Assembly (NCBI GenBank): GCA_029098505.1
Contig: JAQXOE010000021.1
Span: 16,593-80,592, forward strand
From: Bacteroidales bacterium
Lineage (GTDB): Bacteria; Bacteroidota; Bacteroidia; Bacteroidales; UBA932
Direction: 5' to 3'
Length of the DNA stretch: 64,000 bases
In this document: one piece after another, positions 1 through 9,029 of the stretch
Layout: every line of letters begins with the position of its first letter
How positions within the stretch are numbered: the first letter of the stretch is position 1
The notes under the pieces: model-generated
Told to the model about the DNA's origin: nothing
The model's input: only the letters and a program-made list of their open reading frames with translations
Databases searched by the model: none
Position numbers and translations under genes: made by a program

Positions 1-2991
1 GTCAGGGGCAGTGAACGTTCTGCGATAACGGATCTTGAGGGAAGATACAGCATCAAAGCTTCCAAGGGTGAAACCCTGTTCTTTTCTTGCCTCGGAATGC
101 AGGACAAGGATGTGATTGTCGGGGACGAGACGGTATTGGATGTGGTTATGAAACTTGACTCCAAACTCCTCGATGAGGTTATGGTCGTGGCTTATGGTAC
201 TTCAAAAAAAGAATCCTTCACCGGTTCTGCTGAAGTCGTTAAATCGGACAAGTTGAAGGACAGGGCTTCGACTAATATTACAAAGATGCTTGACGGTCAG
301 GTTTCGGGAGTGATGACGACTTCGGGCAGCGGACAGCCGGGTAGTGGCTCTTCCATCAGAATCCGAGGTTTTGGCTCCATAAATGCTTCAAGCTCACCTC
401 TTCTGGTGGTAGATGGTGTACCTTTTGATGGAGAGCTTAACTCTATCAATGCCAATGATATAGAGTCTATATCTGTGCTTAAGGACGCATCTGCAGGAGC
501 TTTGTATGGTGCCAGGGGAGCCAATGGAGTTCTGCTTATCACCACAAGCCGGGCAGCATCCAACGATGACAGAATTGTTGTCCGCTTGAGCGCTAAGACC
601 GGTGTGAGCACGAGAGCTATACCGGCGTATGACACTATGGATGCCAAGGAATATATGGAACATATGTACCAGGCCTTTTACAATGATTTGGTCTATTCCG
701 AGGGCTATCTTCCACAGACCGCCAGGACTATGACAGTGGAAAGATTGGCTTCCAGAATTCTGGGAGAAGACTCCAAGTACAACATCTATAGTGTCCCTAT
801 ATCTGAATTGTTTGATGAGAATGGTAAGATAATATCTTCAGCAGCAAAGAGATACAATGAAAACTGGATGGACGAAGCTAGCCGTAAGGCAGCGTTCCGG
901 CAGGAGTATAACCTTTCTGCAAGCGGTTCAGGAGACAAGAGCAGGTACAATATGTCCCTGAGTTATTTGGATGAAGACGGTACTCTCAGAACCACTGGCT
1001 TCAAGCGCTATTCAGAGAGGGCGGGTCTGGAACTGACACCGAAGGAGTGGTTGGAACTTGGAGCTAATACAAGCATTTCATATACTGACAGCAGATACCT
1101 TGGTGCAAGTGGAACTGAGGGCAACAATGTATGGTATTCGGCTATGATGATGGCTCCAATCTATCCCGTTTACGAGAAGAATCCAGATGGCTCGGACGTT
1201 TTAATAGATGGATCCAAGGTCTTTGATTACGGAGTTTCAAGGCCGGCCGGTGCTCAGAACAACAGAAATTCCGTAGCGACTCTGTTTGAAGATGATTACT
1301 ACAGTCAGTCCTACAATGTGAGTGCCAGGACCTATGCTTCCCTCAAGTGGAAAGGTTTCAAGCTGTCTACCAACTTCGGAACAGATATTGAGAGCACCTA
1401 CCAGTCTACAAAATATAATAGGAATTCTGGCAATGCCGCTGGTACGGGACGCTTGACAAAGGAGAATGGAAGGATGATGAGCTATACTTGGAACCAGCTA
1501 CTTACTTTCAACCGGGACTTTGGTGAAAAGCATAATCTGGATATTCTGGCCGGACACGAATTCTACAGATACTCAATGAGATATAACGTAGGTTCACGCA
1601 CGGGCTTTCCTTTCGATGAGTTCGATGATTTGGGTATGGGATCCACTCTCTCAGATGCGAACTCTATCTCTGACTTTTACTCTATCAATTCCTGGCTTAG
1701 CCGTGTGAATTACAGTTTTGCCGACAGGTACTATCTCTCTGCAAGTTTCAGAATGGATGCATCTTCAAGATTTGAAAAAGACCACAGATGGGGCTCTTTC
1801 TGGTCACTTGGTGCATCCTGGAGAATATCAGAAGAAGCATTCCTTAACGATGTCTCCTGGATTGACAATGTGACATTGAAGGCAAGTTACGGTGTTCAGG
1901 GCAATGACAATCTCGGCTCTTACTATGCTTGGCAATCATTGTACGATATGAATTATCCGAATGCCAACAACTCCGGCGCCATTATCGCATCAGTCGAGAG
2001 TCGCGACATCAGCTGGGAGAAGAATGGCAATATGAATCTCGGAATCGAGTTCAGGCTGTTCAATAGAATGAGTGGCTCGATTGAGGCATACAGCAGAAGG
2101 ACAGATGACCTTTTGCTGGAGAGCCCTATGGCTATTTCACTAGGTTTTCCTGGCTTTTATGACAATGTCGGCAGTCTTGTCAACAGGGGTCTTGATATGA
2201 CTCTGGGCTATGACCTCATTTCAAGACCTGAATTCAGATGGAATTTGACCTTGATAGGTTCGACCCTGAAGAACAAGGTGCTGAAACTCACGGACAATGG
2301 AGCGGATATAGTAAGCGGTATCTTCCTTATCAGGGAGGGTGAACCAGTCAATACTTTCTATCTGGCCAAGTCTGCGGGTGTGGATCCTACTACAGGCCAA
2401 CAGCTGTATTATGCTTACGAAAAGGATGCTGATGGAAAGATGATTGATGGCAGTGAGTACATCACCAACGACCAGACTTTGGCTTCTGGATGCAAATATT
2501 TGATGGGCAGCAGGATACCTGCATTGTACGGCTCTGTTTCATCGTCTCTTAACTATAAGGGCTTTGATCTTTCCCTTCTTTTCACCTATTCTTTCGGGGG
2601 CAGGGTTTACGACAGTATCTACGACTCCTTGATGGAGCCTTCGTTTGTCGGACAAACCTATCACAAGAATGCACTCCGCAGTTGGTCAGGGCCGGGCGAC
2701 AGGACTGATGTTCCGAAGGCTATGACCGGACTCAGCAGCCTTTCATCTGACAGATTCCTTGTGGATGCATCTTATTTTGCAGTAAAGAACATTACCGTAG
2801 GATACTCCTTCCCGTCGGGATTGATGAAGAAATGCGGACTTGAGTCGTTGCGAGTATTCGCAGCCTGCGATAGTCCTCTTCTTTTCACTCATTTGAAGGG
2901 TATGGACCCTCAGGCAAGTTTCTCGGGTACTACTTCATATCAGTATACACCTAACCGAACCCTCAATCTGGGCATAGACTTAACTTTCTAA
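1..2991 (+). CDS. SusC/RagA-type TonB-linked outer-membrane receptor, 5' truncated by the window
   Basis: The reading frame is open from base 1, so the start and signal peptide lie upstream; the ATG at 97 is internal. Residues before it (SAITDLEGRYSI...GETLFFSCLGM) are the end of a carboxypeptidase-regulatory-like domain. Then come the TonB plug (VSGVMTTSGSG, IRIRGFGSIN, PLLVVDGVPFDG, LKDASAGALYGARGANGV) and a long beta-barrel ending in a final aromatic strand (LNLGIDLTF). SusC-type receptors import oligosaccharides or peptides across the outer membrane with a SusD lid, powered by TonB-ExbBD. The SusD gene follows after 2 bp, so the two are co-transcribed. The substrate cannot be told from the sequence; no glycoside hydrolase or sensor gene adjoins within the window. 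Confidence 0.95.
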   Translation, partial: VRGSERSAITDLEGRYSIKASKGETLFFSCLGMQDKDVIVGDETVLDVVMKLDSKLLDEVMVVAYGTSKKESFTGSAEVVKSDKLKDRASTNITKMLDGQVSGVMTTSGSGQPGSGSSIRIRGFGSINASSSPLLVVDGVPFDGELNSINANDIESISVLKDASAGALYGARGANGVLLITTSRAASNDDRIVVRLSAKTGVSTRAIPAYDTMDAKEYMEHMYQAFYNDLVYSEGYLPQTARTMTVERLASRILGEDSKYNIYSVPISELFDENGKIISSAAKRYNENWMDEASRKAAFRQEYNLSASGSGDKSRYNMSLSYLDEDGTLRTTGFKRYSERAGLELTPKEWLELGANTSISYTDSRYLGASGTEGNNVWYSAMMMAPIYPVYEKNPDGSDVLIDGSKVFDYGVSRPAGAQNNRNSVATLFEDDYYSQSYNVSARTYASLKWKGFKLSTNFGTDIESTYQSTKYNRNSGNAAGTGRLTKENGRMMSYTWNQLLTFNRDFGEKHNLDILAGHEFYRYSMRYNVGSRTGFPFDEFDDLGMGSTLSDANSISDFYSINSWLSRVNYSFADRYYLSASFRMDASSRFEKDHRWGSFWSLGASWRISEEAFLNDVSWIDNVTLKASYGVQGNDNLGSYYAWQSLYDMNYPNANNSGAIIASVESRDISWEKNGNMNLGIEFRLFNRMSGSIEAYSRRTDDLLLESPMAISLGFPGFYDNVGSLVNRGLDMTLGYDLISRPEFRWNLTLIGSTLKNKVLKLTDNGADIVSGIFLIREGEPVNTFYLAKSAGVDPTTGQQLYYAYEKDADGKMIDGSEYITNDQTLASGCKYLMGSRIPALYGSVSSSLNYKGFDLSLLFTYSFGGRVYDSIYDSLMEPSFVGQTYHKNALRSWSGPGDRTDVPKAMTGLSSLSSDRFLVDASYFAVKNITVGYSFPSGLMKKCGLESLRVFAACDSPLLFTHLKGMDPQASFSGTTSYQYTPNRTLNLGIDLTF

Positions 2992-2993
2992 GG

Positions 2994-4637
2994 ATGATGA
3001 AGAATATAATTTATAAATTCCTGATAGTATTCTCAGCTGCTGTTCTGCTGTCCTCCTGTGAGGATTTGATGAATACGCATCCTAGTACGGATGTGGACAA
3101 AAGCGTCATACTGAAAGATGCCGAATCTGTGAAAGTGGCAATGAACGGAGTCTATTCCACTATGTACAATCGTATCGACTTCGTGACTGCCAATGCCCAC
3201 CAGTGTTTTGGCAATATGGCGGTAATCCTTGCCGCAGAATTGATGGGAGAGGATATGGTTCAGACTGCAGAGGGTGCAGGTTGGTTTTGGCACGACTACA
3301 ATTATGAAGTCAGGGAAAGATATACAAGCAAGATACAGCGTTGTTACTTTACCTGGAAGTACTTCTACGAGCTAATTAATAACGTGAACTATATTCTCTC
3401 AGTTGAGGATAGCGCTTCTGGAGACAAGGATGAACTCGCGTATTTGATGGCTCAGGCCTATTCTGTCAGAGCCTACTCATATTTTATGCTCATACAATCA
3501 TTCCAGCAGACTTACAAGGGACACGAGGACTTTCCCGGTGTTCCCGTTTATACAGAACCTACTCTCAGTACTTCCAAAGGAAAGGGCAGGGGAACTGTTC
3601 AAGATGTATATGAGCGGATAATCGAAGATCTGGACAAAGCGTTTGAACTTTATAAGTCCTGTGGAAAGAGCCAGGAACACATTACTGAGCTGGACTATTA
3701 TGCAGCTTGTATGCTCAGGGCCAGGGTCGCTTTGGTTATGAATGATTGGGAAACAGCCGCTGAGGCTGCTCGTGAAGTTCAGAAAAAACCGGGCAGGACC
3801 CTGCTCAGTATGTCGGATGCTACAGTCGTAAAGGGTCGCTTCAATGATGCTGACAAAAGCTGGACTACAGGCAAGACTCCTTTTAACTCAGTGGCTTCAT
3901 CATCAGTGATTTGGGGTGCAGAAGTCCTCACGGAGCAGTCAACTGTATATGCTTCCTTCTATTCCCAGATGGATGCTTGTACGGATTTGTACTATGCTGC
4001 CGAATCGCCAAAGTGCATCAGCAACTGGCTTTATGCCCAGATCCCTGTGACTGATGTGCGGAAGGGCTGGTGGAATGGCAATATAGGCATTCCTGCCAGC
4101 AGTTGGAAGTACGGTGCAAACATTAATTATAACCAGCATAAGTTTCAGTGGGCCGACCAGAAGTCCTTCAAGGGAGACTATATCTTTATGCGACTGGAGG
4201 AGGCTTATCTGATTGAGGCTGAGGCTGAATGCAGACTTGGTAATTATGATAAGTCAAAGGCTGCCCTTATGGAAGTGGGTAGCAGACGTGATACCAAATA
4301 TGCAGCTCGTATTGCCAGCCTGACAGGCTCGGAACAAACTTTCGGCTCTACCGGAACTGTCACAAGCTTGCTCGATGAAATATTGCTCCAGAGGAGGATC
4401 GAGCTTTGGGGCGAGACCGGACGTATTTATGACATATTGCGTCAGGGCAAGGGCTGGACAAGGTATTGGGAAGTAAAAGGCGAGAAGACCAATCATAGCA
4501 ATTGGCTCAGTAAGTATTCCGAGTATCTGAATTTCCCTCCGGATTTCTTGGAATGCATTTTAATGATTCCGCAGAATGAAATCGACAATAATCCGAATAT
4601 TTCAAATGCGGACCAAAATCCTTATATCCAAAGATAA
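2994..4637 (+). CDS. SusD/RagB-family surface lipoprotein
   Basis: The 547-residue protein starts with an SPII signal whose lipobox ends at Cys22 (LLSSC). It then shows SusD family features: an N-terminal helix region (NTHPSTDVDKSVILKDAES), TPR-like helices (AQAYSVRAYSYFMLIQSF) and a C-terminal RagB part (ILLQRRIELWGETGRIYDILRQGKG). SusD proteins sit on the cell surface as the lid over the SusC barrel and bind the glycan or peptide cargo. The start at 2994 is 2 bp after the SusC stop; a second ATG follows directly and either could be used. The next gene begins 4 bp after this stop. Confidence 0.95.
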   Translation: MMKNIIYKFLIVFSAAVLLSSCEDLMNTHPSTDVDKSVILKDAESVKVAMNGVYSTMYNRIDFVTANAHQCFGNMAVILAAELMGEDMVQTAEGAGWFWHDYNYEVRERYTSKIQRCYFTWKYFYELINNVNYILSVEDSASGDKDELAYLMAQAYSVRAYSYFMLIQSFQQTYKGHEDFPGVPVYTEPTLSTSKGKGRGTVQDVYERIIEDLDKAFELYKSCGKSQEHITELDYYAACMLRARVALVMNDWETAAEAAREVQKKPGRTLLSMSDATVVKGRFNDADKSWTTGKTPFNSVASSSVIWGAEVLTEQSTVYASFYSQMDACTDLYYAAESPKCISNWLYAQIPVTDVRKGWWNGNIGIPASSWKYGANINYNQHKFQWADQKSFKGDYIFMRLEEAYLIEAEAECRLGNYDKSKAALMEVGSRRDTKYAARIASLTGSEQTFGSTGTVTSLLDEILLQRRIELWGETGRIYDILRQGKGWTRYWEVKGEKTNHSNWLSKYSEYLNFPPDFLECILMIPQNEIDNNPNISNADQNPYIQR

Positions 4638-4641
4638 CGAT

Positions 4642-5550
4642 ATGGTACACAATAGATTAAAAGTATTGGCATTACTTTCTGTCTTCGCCTTGTGGTCCTG
4701 TGACCAGCAAGTTATGAAAACCGTCTATGAGGGTGATTCAGGATTCTCTTTCGCAGCGTCGGTGATGAATGTTGAGGCTGAAGCCGGGGACAACGGTCAG
4801 ATAATCGTGCCTGTATTCCGTGGCGCGCTTGATGATTTGGATATAGCAATAGTCCAATGCGAGTATGATGTTTCGGAGGAAGGCTCATCTGAACCGCAGT
4901 GGTCGGATACCTGCCCCGATGGAATGTTTTCGCTGCTTTCGCCCCGTATCCTCTTTGCTGACGGTCAGTACAGCTCGAATGCCTATATCAGGTATGGCGA
5001 TATTGACAAACTCGGTATAGGAAAGAAATACAGACTGAAGCTGACCTTGATAGGTCTGCTAAGTCCTTCCAATATCTCGTCCGTTGTGGTCACTATCAGC
5101 CGGAAGCTCACTTTCGAGAGCCTCGGAGAATGTGAGTACTTCGACGAGTGTATATTCGAAAAAGCCTATAGAACAACCATTTATAAAGCTAAAGAGGCTG
5201 ATATCTATAGGGTGATGGAGCCTTACACTACAGGCCTTATCGCAGAAGAATATGCTAATGCAGGCTGGCTCGGTTCCCCTGACCCTTACATACAGTTCAG
5301 CGTCGACAAGGATGAACACATCAGTTATGAACCGTTTAATACCGGTCTGCTTGTAAACGGTAAGTATGCCGCATATTGCTACTATCCTTCTGAATACTTG
5401 TGGGGTAAAGATTTCTCCGATTATGACAAGGAGAACATTCGTATCTCGGACAAGGAGTTCCAGTTATATGCAGTCTATTGCCTGCCTTCGTTCCAATACG
5501 GATTCCTCAATGAAGGCGCTTATAAGATTAGCATCAAAGTAGTCGAATAG
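4642..5550 (+). CDS. lipoprotein in the SusE position of the SusCD operon
   Basis: I chose ATG 4642 rather than an upstream in-frame codon at 4576 because it gives a proper SPII signal (MVHNRLKVLALLSVFALWSC, Cys20) and begins 4 bp after the susD stop. The mature protein (302 residues in all) is rich in beta-strands; residues 30-150 resemble a Calx-beta/Ig-like fold (VMNVEAEAGDNGQIIVPVFRG). I do not recognise a named family. In such operons the third lipoprotein often binds glycan at the surface; that role is inferred from position only. Confidence 0.8.
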   Translation: MVHNRLKVLALLSVFALWSCDQQVMKTVYEGDSGFSFAASVMNVEAEAGDNGQIIVPVFRGALDDLDIAIVQCEYDVSEEGSSEPQWSDTCPDGMFSLLSPRILFADGQYSSNAYIRYGDIDKLGIGKKYRLKLTLIGLLSPSNISSVVVTISRKLTFESLGECEYFDECIFEKAYRTTIYKAKEADIYRVMEPYTTGLIAEEYANAGWLGSPDPYIQFSVDKDEHISYEPFNTGLLVNGKYAAYCYYPSEYLWGKDFSDYDKENIRISDKEFQLYAVYCLPSFQYGFLNEGAYKISIKVVE

Positions 5551-5555
5551 AAACA

Positions 5556-5602
5556 AAGCTACCACGCGTGGACGCGACAAATTCCCCACGCGTGGCGAGC
5601 TT
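5556..5602. terminator. hairpin with two CCACGCGTGG palindromes between convergent genes
   Basis: CCACGCGTGG occurs at 5562-5571 and 5586-5595. Each is itself palindromic, and together with flanking AAGCT/AGCTT (5556-5560, 5598-5602) they form a strong stem. It lies exactly between the ends of the SusCD operon and the minus-strand gene at 5604, so a bidirectional terminator is likely. There is no clear U-tract. Confidence 0.55.
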
Positions 5603-5603
5603 G

Positions 5604-7850
5604 TTATTCCGTAACACTTTCAGTAACGGCCTCTTCTGGCTCAAGAAGAGCTTGTGTTTCGCCTGTTGCCGCCTCTTCACTGACAGCCTCAACGCATTCT
5701 TTGTCTGCTTTCTTGTTCCTGTCAGAACTGATCTTCCACCAGATGCCAGCTCCGGCTGCTGCTGCCAAGAGTATGATTATCAGGGTGTTCCTGAATCTCT
5801 TCCAGCTTTTCTTTGAAGCTGCCTTAGGGTCAACTGACTCCAGCGCCGGAAATTCTGCGAGGTCTGTAAGTTTGGCTCCGAACATTATTCCTACGAGAAT
5901 GCTGGCATTGATTGCCCAGCCGTTGGCGTTCAGGACAGGTGCAAGATTGCGTTTGCGCAATTTCTGCCAGGCTATGAACATAGATGGTCCGGAGATGAGC
6001 ACTACGAGTACGAAGAGCACGATAATAGGTGTGTACCAAGGTCTTACGAGCTTCGCGAGCGCAGATGCCAGGAAGGCTGCTGCCATACCGAAGGCTGCGA
6101 AGATACCTGCTATTTTGGCAATGTCGAAAGGCGCTTTCGGTGCAGCTGCCTGTGCTGCAGCCTTGCCCTCTTCCGTAGTCGGAATCTGTGCGGTAGCTGC
6201 TTTTTTTGTGAGTTCAGAGCTTACCTTGCTCTCTTTTTCGGCAGCGCTCTTATTTATTCTGTCGGTAATGGTACGCGCGAATTTCTTGTACGGTGACCAG
6301 AAAGCCTGGCGTATTGATACCGGATTCTCTACAATCTTGGTTATGGTGGCATTGTAATCCACTCCATCGCGGTCATAGAAAATACCGTTGGTCCCGACAC
6401 GGAGATGGTCTACATCGCCGTCTGTAAGCACTGCTGCGATGTCCATACTCTTGCCCTTGGCCTTGGATTCGCACTTGCAATACAGGATGTACATCCCGCT
6501 GAGTCCGGCCATATCTCCGTGCTTGCTCATATCGCTAACCCTGACACAGAGTTTGAGGCATCTCTGGTCAAGGAAGAGAGAGCCTGCCTGGAAGATGGCG
6601 AGCTTGTCCTTCGCGAAGAAATCCTCCATCGTGATGTAGTTCCTGAGGAAGCTGTAGAAGTATCTGTAGAGGTGGAGCAATTTATCCACGTCCTCGATGC
6701 TGTTTGCCTCCGCTTCAAGGGCCTTGTCCTGCTCGACCAGAGCGAGCAGCGCTGCCTTCCCGTCGCCATTCAGGATTTCTGCAACTCTGTCAGTGCCAAG
6801 GGCTTCGACACTCTCTCCTTTTTTTGAGCCCTTCCAGGCTGTGTATGCCTCGAACTTCCCGCAGATTGCCAGCCATTCAGTTTCATCCAGACTGTCTTTC
6901 CCAGGGCAATCAAGGTCAAGCACCAGCTCTTTGAAACGGGCGAAAGCTGCCTGCCAAGCCGGGTTGATGCCGTCGTATGGCAATGATGATGAGCCTGCGC
7001 TGATTCTCGCGAGCGGATAGGCTGCGATTTCGTCAACGCATTGCGCGAGATTATGCGCGCTGATTTCACTGATTCTTGCCACCTGGACATCGAGAGCGGC
7101 AGCAGAATCGCTGTCGAAAGTGGCGAGCTTGCACCTCATAAAGTAGTCATTTACCTTGTCGGCAATGGCATTGACAGCAGCGAGGGCCGCTTCGGTATTG
7201 TCACCGTATGGGAGTTTGGCACTGTCCTTTCCGCTTTCAGTCCAGGCAGACCATTCGTTGCAGGCGGTGTAAAAAGCCTCAATCTGCTCAGCTGTCACCC
7301 CTTGTTCTCCGCTTCTGTCAGGAGCTCCTCCAGTGCAGCTTATGATATTGCCAATCACTGACTTAAGGGTTTCGTTATCCGTTGAAGCAGGGGTGATGAC
7401 TCCGTCTCCGTTGAACTTGGTTTTGGCGAAGATGGCTATGGAGTCAGCGGTGTCGGCAAGGGAAATGCTGTCCTTCTGCAGTCCCAGATTTTCGAGTATC
7501 TGTTTGGCTGAATCGTGGAGCCTCTTGCCGTCGGGATTGTCCAGAATAAGTTCGTCAAGGGCGAGACTGTCTTCCATCAGGAGAATCTTGTCCGCATCCT
7601 TGATGACCGAGGTCAGATAATCGGCAGCCGCAACTACCTCGCCGACATTGATGCGCCCGTCCTTGTTGCTGTCAAGGATGTCGAGTGTTTTCTGGTCGAA
7701 TTCGAGTCCCGAACTCGGGCAACTCAGTACTGTCCAAAGCTTCTGGTCAAGTTCTCCAAGATGCTTGAGGTCTTCACCTGAGCTGATTGCGATGCGGCTT
7801 GTACCGCCGATTGGCTTGAATTGCCAGTTGTAAGTGCTTGTCTTTTCCAT
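5604..7850 (-). CDS. large EF-hand protein with four C-terminal membrane helices, function unknown
   Basis: A 748-residue protein without a signal peptide. Residues 60-71 (DSNKDGRINVGE) are a canonical 12-residue EF-hand calcium loop; a weaker NGDG segment follows near residue 145. The middle is helical and charged. Four hydrophobic segments lie in the last 200 residues (FAAFGMAAAFLASALAKL, TPIIVLFVLVVLISGPSMF, INASILVGIMFGAKL, NTLIIILLAAAAGAGIWW), ending in an acidic tail. I know similar uncharacterised EF-hand proteins from Bacteroides genomes but no function. It stands alone: convergent with the SusCD operon, divergent from rlmN. Confidence 0.85.
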   Translation of the reverse strand: MEKTSTYNWQFKPIGGTSRIAISSGEDLKHLGELDQKLWTVLSCPSSGLEFDQKTLDILDSNKDGRINVGEVVAAADYLTSVIKDADKILLMEDSLALDELILDNPDGKRLHDSAKQILENLGLQKDSISLADTADSIAIFAKTKFNGDGVITPASTDNETLKSVIGNIISCTGGAPDRSGEQGVTAEQIEAFYTACNEWSAWTESGKDSAKLPYGDNTEAALAAVNAIADKVNDYFMRCKLATFDSDSAAALDVQVARISEISAHNLAQCVDEIAAYPLARISAGSSSLPYDGINPAWQAAFARFKELVLDLDCPGKDSLDETEWLAICGKFEAYTAWKGSKKGESVEALGTDRVAEILNGDGKAALLALVEQDKALEAEANSIEDVDKLLHLYRYFYSFLRNYITMEDFFAKDKLAIFQAGSLFLDQRCLKLCVRVSDMSKHGDMAGLSGMYILYCKCESKAKGKSMDIAAVLTDGDVDHLRVGTNGIFYDRDGVDYNATITKIVENPVSIRQAFWSPYKKFARTITDRINKSAAEKESKVSSELTKKAATAQIPTTEEGKAAAQAAAPKAPFDIAKIAGIFAAFGMAAAFLASALAKLVRPWYTPIIVLFVLVVLISGPSMFIAWQKLRKRNLAPVLNANGWAINASILVGIMFGAKLTDLAEFPALESVDPKAASKKSWKRFRNTLIIILLAAAAGAGIWWKISSDRNKKADKECVEAVSEEAATGETQALLEPEEAVTESVTE

Positions 7851-7908
7851 ATTTATCTTTGTTATTGGCGTATTAGGTCACAATCGCGAATATAGACAAT
7901 TTTTTTTG

Positions 7909-7916
7909 TAATTTTG
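7909..7916 (+). promoter_or_regulatory. -7 element (TAATTTTG) of the rlmN promoter
   Basis: Matches the Bacteroidota -7 consensus TAnnTTTG and lies 22 bp before the rlmN ATG. No good -33 TTTG is seen at the right distance. Confidence 0.5.
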
Positions 7917-7937
7917 TAGTTGTATTTTGAAGCAGTT

Positions 7938-9014
7938 ATGGTGAAGACGAAATTGTTGGGAAAGACTCCGGATGAACTGAAGCAAATCGCTGTCGGTCTC
8001 GGACTTCCTGCCTATACGGGGAAGCAGATTGCCCAGTGGATGTATGTAAAGAGGGTAAGGAGCATCGATGAGATGACGAATATCTCGAAGGCGGGAAGGG
8101 AGCTACTCTCCGAGCATTATGAACTCGGAGTCAGTGCGCCCGTTGGTCTGGCCGAATCGTCTGACGGTACGAAGAAGTATCTTTTTCCGGTGAGCTGTAC
8201 CCGCGCAGGCGGTCTGAATGCCTATGAGGAGTGCTTGGAATCAGAGCTGGAAAGTGCTGCTATAGAAGCTGTTATGATACCCGATGCGGACCGCAGGACG
8301 CTATGTGTCTCTTCCCAGTCCGGCTGCAGGATGGGCTGCCGTTTCTGTATGACAGGCCGCCAGGGTTTCCACGGCCATCTCTCTGCAGCTGACATATTGT
8401 CCCAGTTCATTGCGATTGACGAGCGCCACGAACTCACCAACTGCGTCTTTATGGGTATGGGCGAGCCTTTGGACAATTATGAAAATGTCCGCAGGGCAAT
8501 AGAGGTCCTTACCGCTGATTGGGGTTTCGGCTGGAGCCCGAAGCGCATCACTCTTTCGTCCATCGGCGTCCTCCCCAAGCTGAAAATGTACCTCGACGAG
8601 TGCAAGTGCCATCTGGCAATCAGTCTGCACAATCCTTTCCCGGATGAAAGACTCGAGTTTATGCCTGTCCAGGGAGGTTTCCCGTTAGAGGAAGTGATCA
8701 GACTCATCCGCCAGTACGATTTCAGCGGACAGCGTAGGGTCAGTTTCGAATATACTATGTTCGCGGGGTACAATGATACCAAGAGGCACGAAGATGCCTT
8801 GATAAGGCTGCTTTCCGGGCTGGAGTGCCGCGTGAACCTCATACGTTTCCACAAGATTCCGGATTTTCCGTACATCAGCTCTTCCGAAAGGATAATGGAA
8901 GCCTTCAGGGACCGCCTGAATGCCCACGGGATTACCTGTACCATACGTGCTTCCAGGGGAGAGGATATTCTGGCCGCCTGCGGAATGCTGGCCGGCAGGC
9001 ACGGAAAGGAATAA
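7938..9014 (+). CDS. rlmN: 23S rRNA (adenine2503-C2)-methyltransferase RlmN
   Basis: Radical-SAM methylase that modifies A2503 of 23S rRNA (and A37 of some tRNAs in known homologues). The 4Fe-4S cluster motif CxxxCxxC is at Cys130, Cys134 and Cys137 (SGCRMGCRFCMTG); the acceptor cysteine of the methyl relay is near residue 348 (ILAACGM). ATG 7938 is preferred over an in-frame TTG at 7920. Compared with typical RlmN there are about 20 extra residues around positions 86-107 (SCTRAGGLNAYEECLESE). The patatin gene follows 15 bp downstream and may be co-transcribed. Confidence 0.96.
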   Translation: MVKTKLLGKTPDELKQIAVGLGLPAYTGKQIAQWMYVKRVRSIDEMTNISKAGRELLSEHYELGVSAPVGLAESSDGTKKYLFPVSCTRAGGLNAYEECLESELESAAIEAVMIPDADRRTLCVSSQSGCRMGCRFCMTGRQGFHGHLSAADILSQFIAIDERHELTNCVFMGMGEPLDNYENVRRAIEVLTADWGFGWSPKRITLSSIGVLPKLKMYLDECKCHLAISLHNPFPDERLEFMPVQGGFPLEEVIRLIRQYDFSGQRRVSFEYTMFAGYNDTKRHEDALIRLLSGLECRVNLIRFHKIPDFPYISSSERIMEAFRDRLNAHGITCTIRASRGEDILAACGMLAGRHGKE

Positions 9015-9029
9015 CAAAATTATTGTATT

